Assembly: GCA_033060915.1 (NCBI GenBank) | Contig: CM065377.1 | Coordinates: forward strand, 55,948,683 to 56,012,682 | Length of the DNA: 64,000 nt | Direction of reading: 5' to 3' | Origin: Euryodendron excelsum | Lineage: Eukaryota; Streptophyta; Magnoliopsida; Ericales; Pentaphylacaceae | The notes under the pieces: generated by a model | Databases searched by the model: none | What the model was told of the DNA's origin: nothing | The model's input: only the letters and a program-made list of their open reading frames with translations | Made by a program: the position numbers and the translations under genes | Part shown: positions 59,280-64,000 of the stretch, one piece after another | Layout: every line of letters begins with the position of its first letter | How positions within the stretch are numbered: the stretch's first letter is position 1

Positions 59280-60060
59280 ACAACCTCTTTTAGAGAATGG
59301 GTAGAAGTAATAAACATATTTCATTGATAAAAACATTATTACATAGCTCACAATATGTACAAGACATGCTTCAAGCCATCTAAGAAGTTGTGGGGTGGAG
59401 GGTGGTAGAAGTATACCCCCTCCTTAATATAGCATTTTGAGCTATTTCAAAACTGATACAACAAAACATGACACCCCCACGAGGAGTCATAATGGTCTCT
59501 TATAAATTCTACAAAACTCAATAAATAGAACCCTTCAAAACCATGAAACTACGTCCTAAGAGAGTCCTATAGAAAAAAACTTAGCTATATTTAGACTTGG
59601 GAGCTCAAAGTTATGCCACACCAAAGATCAGGTCAAAGTGAAGTTAAATGGGGTATCGCGGCTGACCTTGGTGAGGTTATCTTGCTAGCATCCGACTTGC
59701 ACTTTAGCACACATAAAGTGTGGTTATCCAAGGCCTCGATGGCATGCCAAAATGAGGTTAGATGCTCCTGGTTCAACGCTAGTGAGGTTAGGCTGCCCCT
59801 CACTCGCGCTATTGCTTGAAACTTCCGGCCACCTTGGTCGCTGTCACCTTGCTTCCTCGGTTGCCTTCTTGATTGCTTCCTTGGGCCATTCTTGGCACAC
59901 CTCGGAGTTGTCTTGACCATTGTTTAGGTATTGTTTGGGCAATGCTTGGACAAGGTTTGAACAATCTTTGGGCACAAGTTTGGCACCAGTTTGAGCCCTC
60001 ATGGAGCGCGAAAAAGCAGACCATGACACATCGCAACACGGAAGATTGGGGTAGATGGAG
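59280..60060. repeat. second copy of the GC-richer retroelement-like repeat
   Basis: 59400-59500 shares TATAGCATTTTGAGC and ACGAGGAGTCA with 52450-52560. The rest (59600-60010) is rich in TTGG- and CTTGG-type motifs and forms open frames without domains. It is probably a fragment of the same element family. Confidence 0.4.
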
Positions 60061-62763
60061 CAGAATTCGAAATTAATGGATCGAAGTTCGAATTGTGAAG
60101 TTGGACGTTACTATTTCTAGAACAAATGTTGCTGCTACTACGGAGCTGTACAACTATATGTTTGCTAAAATAACTGTATTTTGCCACGGAATCAGTCAAA
60201 TATTCTCTGGCAATAGAACCTATGGTTTTATGATTTATCCATTTGGTCCTTCTCATTTTGGTTTTGTTTTTTATGTTTTATGAAACAAAAACAATTGTAA
60301 ACCCCACCGTTTTTCATATTACTTTATTTTCATATGAAAACATTTCTCGAAACTCTAAAGGATATTTTCCAAACCTCACAGATTTTTACAAGAGCAAAAT
60401 TTCAAAAACTGTTTTAGAATTAGTTACTAAGAGCAATCTTCACGAGTTTTAGAAAACGAACAATAAAGTAAAAATTAAGTCCATAACCAATTGTGAGATT
60501 GTCAAGAAATAGTTTCGGTTGACTGTCACGTGGTGTGGCGACCACTATAGGTTAGCATTTATAGTAAGTTTTACATTAAAATAAAAAATGCCGGGCTACT
60601 GCACAAGGCTCTGCTAGTATACGGTCAATCGACGAAAATTAGATATGCATAGTTTTACTTTGAGTCGAGAGATATTATTTTAGTGTTTAGAAGTATGATG
60701 TTCTTCTGCAATAAAATAACTATCAATGTACATTTAAATACTTAAATCACTATGAAGATCACTTGTGTCGCTTAACCTAATAGACTAGCCTCTCTTGTTG
60801 ACAAAACAAAGAATTCTTCAAAATCAAAGAAAAGAAATTTACTTTTGTACATTCTCAATCTTGAACATGTTTAAATGGACATGTGCTCCTAGACTAATGA
60901 CTCATTTCCTTGTGAGCTAAGCTAATGACCAACCTAAAAGGAGAAATTATTTGGTGTCACTTGTCTTTGCTTTTTCACTTATATGAGAGTGGATCCCACA
61001 CTTTTTAGGTAGAGTATTTGACCTTATTTAATGGGAGGGATCTCGTCACTATGTGAATAATTGAATAAGAATGACAAAATACTCTAAGAGTATTGAATAA
61101 TTTTTCACTTAGAAGTAGAGGCACATGTTAATAATACTTCATGCTCCTAAGAGAGAGAGAGAGAGAGAGAATTGATGATGAAAAAGGTGATATAATATTA
61201 ATGGTCAATGGTTATAGGAAGCTTTCTTTGAACACCTAATCTCTTTAAGATCCGACAAGGAACTAGATCAAACTCTATACATGTTATCTAAATTGAGGAG
61301 CTTACATGTTACATGTTGGTAGATGTTGGGTTCACTTACACAAATAGGTTTTATTTTGATTTGAGATGGATTCTTGGCTTCATTCTCTATCCAAATAAGC
61401 AGAAGCAGTAGTAGCAGTAGCACACAAGCTAGATTTTTTAGATTTTGTGTGGTGTTGATAGTCCTTTGGATTAGTTTATTTAACTATTACCTAGATTTTT
61501 GTTTTTTTTGGGTCTACTAGCTTTTTTTTTAATCAAAATTTAAATTTAAGACCTCGTATTAACTTTTAGGTCATTTTTTTATGAAAAACCAAGAAAAATT
61601 AATGAAAATCAATAAACTACTTAAATAAGTCAGTCTATAAATTGATCCAAATGAGTTCTCCTAATCTAAAACCAACTGGAAGTCCCTCTGGACTGAATTT
61701 TGCCAAACTAACATTTTAAACTGATCCAAACGATCAAACCAAACTCACATTAATTTGGTGCTTCATTAGATATTTCCATATTGACAATTGAATTATAAAA
61801 TATATATCATGTGAAATCCATATAACTAAATGAATCCTAGCCTTCATACAATTGAGCAGATTAAGATTAAGCCCCTTACACTTGGGCCTGCTCAGTGTAA
61901 GGCTCAAGTTGTAAGATAAAAGTGAAAGTGAGCTGCCAAACGAACATTGGGCAGATTCTTGTTGTATATGACCTAGTTTATTCATCGTACATGATACAAC
62001 CAAATACTCACAGTTAAGATTTGTTTCGCATAGTTTTTTCGCATAATTTTTTTAAGCTTATAAGTAAACAAAATCAAGTTTTTTTGACTTTTTTATTTTT
62101 TATTTTTATTTTTTTGCTTATCTTTAACTAAAATAAAACTAGCAAAGTAAAAAAGTAAAAAAGTTAAAAAAATTTAACTTTTTTTTACTTGTAACCTTAA
62201 AAAAAATTTAAAAAAAAAATTATACCAAACTAACCCTACTTGTTATCCTCACCGACCCTACTCTTTAAGCTTCCTAAAGATCGGACCATGATCAATCTCT
62301 ATTGATAAGGAAGAATCTTTCTAAATCACTTCAGGCCAACTGAACATTGAAGCGTTCAAAGTAAGCTGATGTTATAAATGACATGGAGTTTTCAATAGCA
62401 AATGACGACTACTTCCGCCAGAGAGGACAAAATTTATGGAACAAATGGAGAAATTGTCAAATACAGACTTTGTTGAATTCGTTGGTCCCATGTCACATTA
62501 TTTGAAGACTTTTCTCTCTAATTTGGATAACCCTAATCCGTTACTACCATATCAAAAATTTTAATGAATTGACAACATCGAAATCAATTTCTCTAGAAAC
62601 CTTCAAATGGTATTTTTGTAAAACACGACAAAATTGTCATGGGAACAAACAGGCTGCCCTGGCAATAGTAGGGTAGAGAATTTTTCATGAAGTCAGAATT
62701 CATTAAATCATTAAATGCAAGGCGGTGGTTGGACATACAAAATAATAATAATAATAATAATAA
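60061..62763. other. intergenic, no gene recognised
   Basis: AT-rich. Includes a TTTTTGAAAACTG-like stretch (about 60245-60430) loosely similar to NIP intron 4, a GA microsatellite (about 61151-61170), and an AAT microsatellite (about 62741-62763). Confidence 0.3.
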
Positions 62764-62901
62764 ATTGGGGCTAGTTCAGTTGATCAGAATTTTTAGCTTT
62801 TCTTTAGAAGGTCAGAAGTTTAAACCCCCTTCTCCAAATCCCTTTTTCAGCTTCGGCCCTCTTTTTAATCCTTTTAGATGAACCAAAAAAAACAAAAAAT
62901 T
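62764..62901 (+). mobile_element. short tRNA-derived SINE, plus strand
   Basis: CTAGTTCAGTTGATCAG (62771-62787) resembles a tRNA A-box and AGAAGTTTAAACCCCC (62814-62829) a B-box. They are spaced like a tRNA head, with an A-rich tail at about 62881-62901. An AAT microsatellite adjoins on the left. No clear target duplication. Confidence 0.55.
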
Positions 62902-63393
62902 ATGAGCTTTTTACACACCAAAAATCTCCTTTCAGTTTAGTGAGGAGAAAGGAAAAGTCAGTAAAGAAAATAAAATTATTGCAAAGCAATACACCAGGAA
63001 ATTAAGTCATCAAGCAAAGTTGATAAGTCAAAGGAAAGGTCTTATATAATTTGTTACTTTATTGTTTTTTCCTATTATTTTTTCCTCTTTTGCAAAACTA
63101 AAAAGAGAAAAATAACCACTTTTTTGTGATTTCCCGCATTTACTTTCCCTTTCTTTCTTTTTCTCTCTCAAAAGTTCCAAACAAGCTATAAAATAAAAAA
63201 AGCGTAAACAACTACATCATTCGTAAACCATAAGAAGTTAGAATGTTTTCAAGATTCTTCAGTATTTCAATTACTCTTGACATTTGGATTAGGGTATTTA
63301 AAGTCAACAAATTTTGCGAATGTTATAGGTTGTTGGCAATACGTGAGGGAATTAGAAGCTATATAGGATTTGAAATAATAAGATTACAAATTT
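62902..63393. other. intergenic, no gene recognised
   Basis: AT-rich spacer with nothing further to report. Confidence 0.3.
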
Positions 63394-63602
63394 ACAATGG
63401 TTATTTAAAATAGTTTACTTTTGATGCACTGATAATGTAGAATATTTTTACACAAGCAGGGTACCAAAGTATGACACATGTCTTTTAGAATTTAAGTAGA
63501 ATATAGATAAACATGACTCATGGACACATGTTGTATTCTAGTACCCGTTTGTGTAAAAAAAATGTCAGTGCATCAAAATTAAACTCTATTTGAAATCCAT
63601 CC
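63394..63602. mobile_element. near-palindromic MITE (about 209 bp)
   Basis: The left arm TTTTGATGCACTGA (from about 63418) pairs with the right arm CAGTGCATCAAAA (ending 63578). Pairing continues inward (TTTTTACACAA, GGGTAC, GACACATG) and outward (AAATAGTTTA against TAAACTCTATTT). Arms of about 75 bp make most of the element one long hairpin. No transposase is present and the target duplication is not clear. Confidence 0.65.
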
Positions 63603-64000
63603 TATCAATGATTTTGTTTGGTTTCATAAAATTAAAACAAAAAAAGGGTATTCTAGTTAGTTGCATTTCTCATGCCTCCACTTTATGTCTCTTCCTTATA
63701 TCTCCCAACACAACTTAAATACTCCACATTTTTAAATTTAAACCTTACATCTTTCACTTCAAAATTTTAGAATCCAAATGAGATAGTGCAAAGATAGATG
63801 AATGTCCCACCACCCAAAAGAAAAGGAAAAAAAGAAGTTACATCAAGAAAGTAAAAAAGTTGAAAGGCGGAAAAGGTTAGACCTATAAGATTACCATGTA
63901 ATTCTCTATTTTGGGTAATTTTTTGCAATAGTTTAATGCTTTAAGCAATAAAAGGATGAACCCAATAAATTGTCCTAATTCCATTTCAACTCTTGGGGTA
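63603..64000. other. intergenic, no gene recognised
   Basis: The last 400 bp are A-rich spacer without a coding frame. Confidence 0.3.

Noticed and set aside
1..64000. CRISPR arrays, rRNA genes, bacterial operons or a new defence-type system
   Set aside because: No spaced identical repeats with unique spacers, no rRNA-like sequence, and all supported genes have plant exon structure. The tRNA-like boxes belong to SINEs with tails, not intact tRNA genes.

Overview
The window is nuclear DNA from a flowering plant, most likely a eudicot. The evidence is GT-AG introns in long split genes, AT-rich spacers, Ty1/copia retrotransposons, hAT-type MITEs, tRNA-derived SINEs, long CT/GA and AT microsatellites, and plant-specific gene families. 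I cannot name the species. Five host genes are supported. (1) A FYVE-SYLF (Ysc84-type) phosphoinositide-binding protein lies on the minus strand (10970-17393, five coding exons, about 670 aa). (2) A small secreted six-cysteine protein lies on the plus strand (23813-24133). (3) An intronless SCP1/NIF-type HAD phosphatase lies on the minus strand (33639-34487). (4) A NIP-type aquaporin lies on the plus strand (46644-49822, five exons, 284 aa). (5) A seipin lies on the minus strand (55628-59070, two exons, 552 aa). A decayed fragment of D-3-phosphoglycerate dehydrogenase lies at about 21850-22625.

Layout: 1-5188 is the 3' part of a Ty1/copia element (gag, protease, integrase, RT, RNase H, then the 3' LTR) with one frameshift and one in-frame stop. 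5.2-10.2 kb holds a possible degraded hAT-type element and a diverged local duplication. 11-17.4 kb is the FYVE-SYLF gene, with an 837-bp hAT MITE in its last intron. 17.4-23.5 kb is spacer with two SINEs and the PGDH relic. 23.5-24.2 kb is the secreted-protein gene behind a tandem-repeat promoter. 24.8-26.1 kb is a pile-up of copia remnants, including two LTRs facing head to head. 28.5-30.3 kb is a probable solo LTR preceded by a T20/G33 homopolymer pair. 31.4-31.6 kb is a small VNTR. 33.6-34.5 kb is the phosphatase. 36-46 kb is AT-rich spacer with SINEs and short AT-rich repeats. 46.3-49.8 kb is the aquaporin. 51.6-52.9 kb is a GC-richer repeat island. 54.3-55.1 kb holds two hAT MITEs 51 bp apart. 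55.6-59.1 kb is seipin. 59.3-64 kb is spacer with a second copy of the GC-rich repeat, a SINE and a near-palindromic MITE.

The genes do not form an operon-like unit. Three act on membranes or lipids: FYVE-SYLF on phosphoinositide membranes, seipin in ER lipid-droplet formation, and NIP as a membrane channel. Their proximity is better explained by conserved synteny. From memory, Arabidopsis has SEIPIN2, HAD phosphatases and a FYVE gene together on chromosome 1 (At1g29760-At1g29800), and SEIPIN3 next to NIP2;1 on chromosome 2 (At2g34380-At2g34390). This window carries all four families in one block, which looks like the unfractionated ancestral order. I found no CRISPR, rRNA, confident tRNA gene or clearly new molecular system. 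The most interesting items are the synteny block, the repeat-expanded FYVE-SYLF protein, the hAT insertion close to a splice acceptor, and the secreted cysteine-rich gene with its duplicated promoter.
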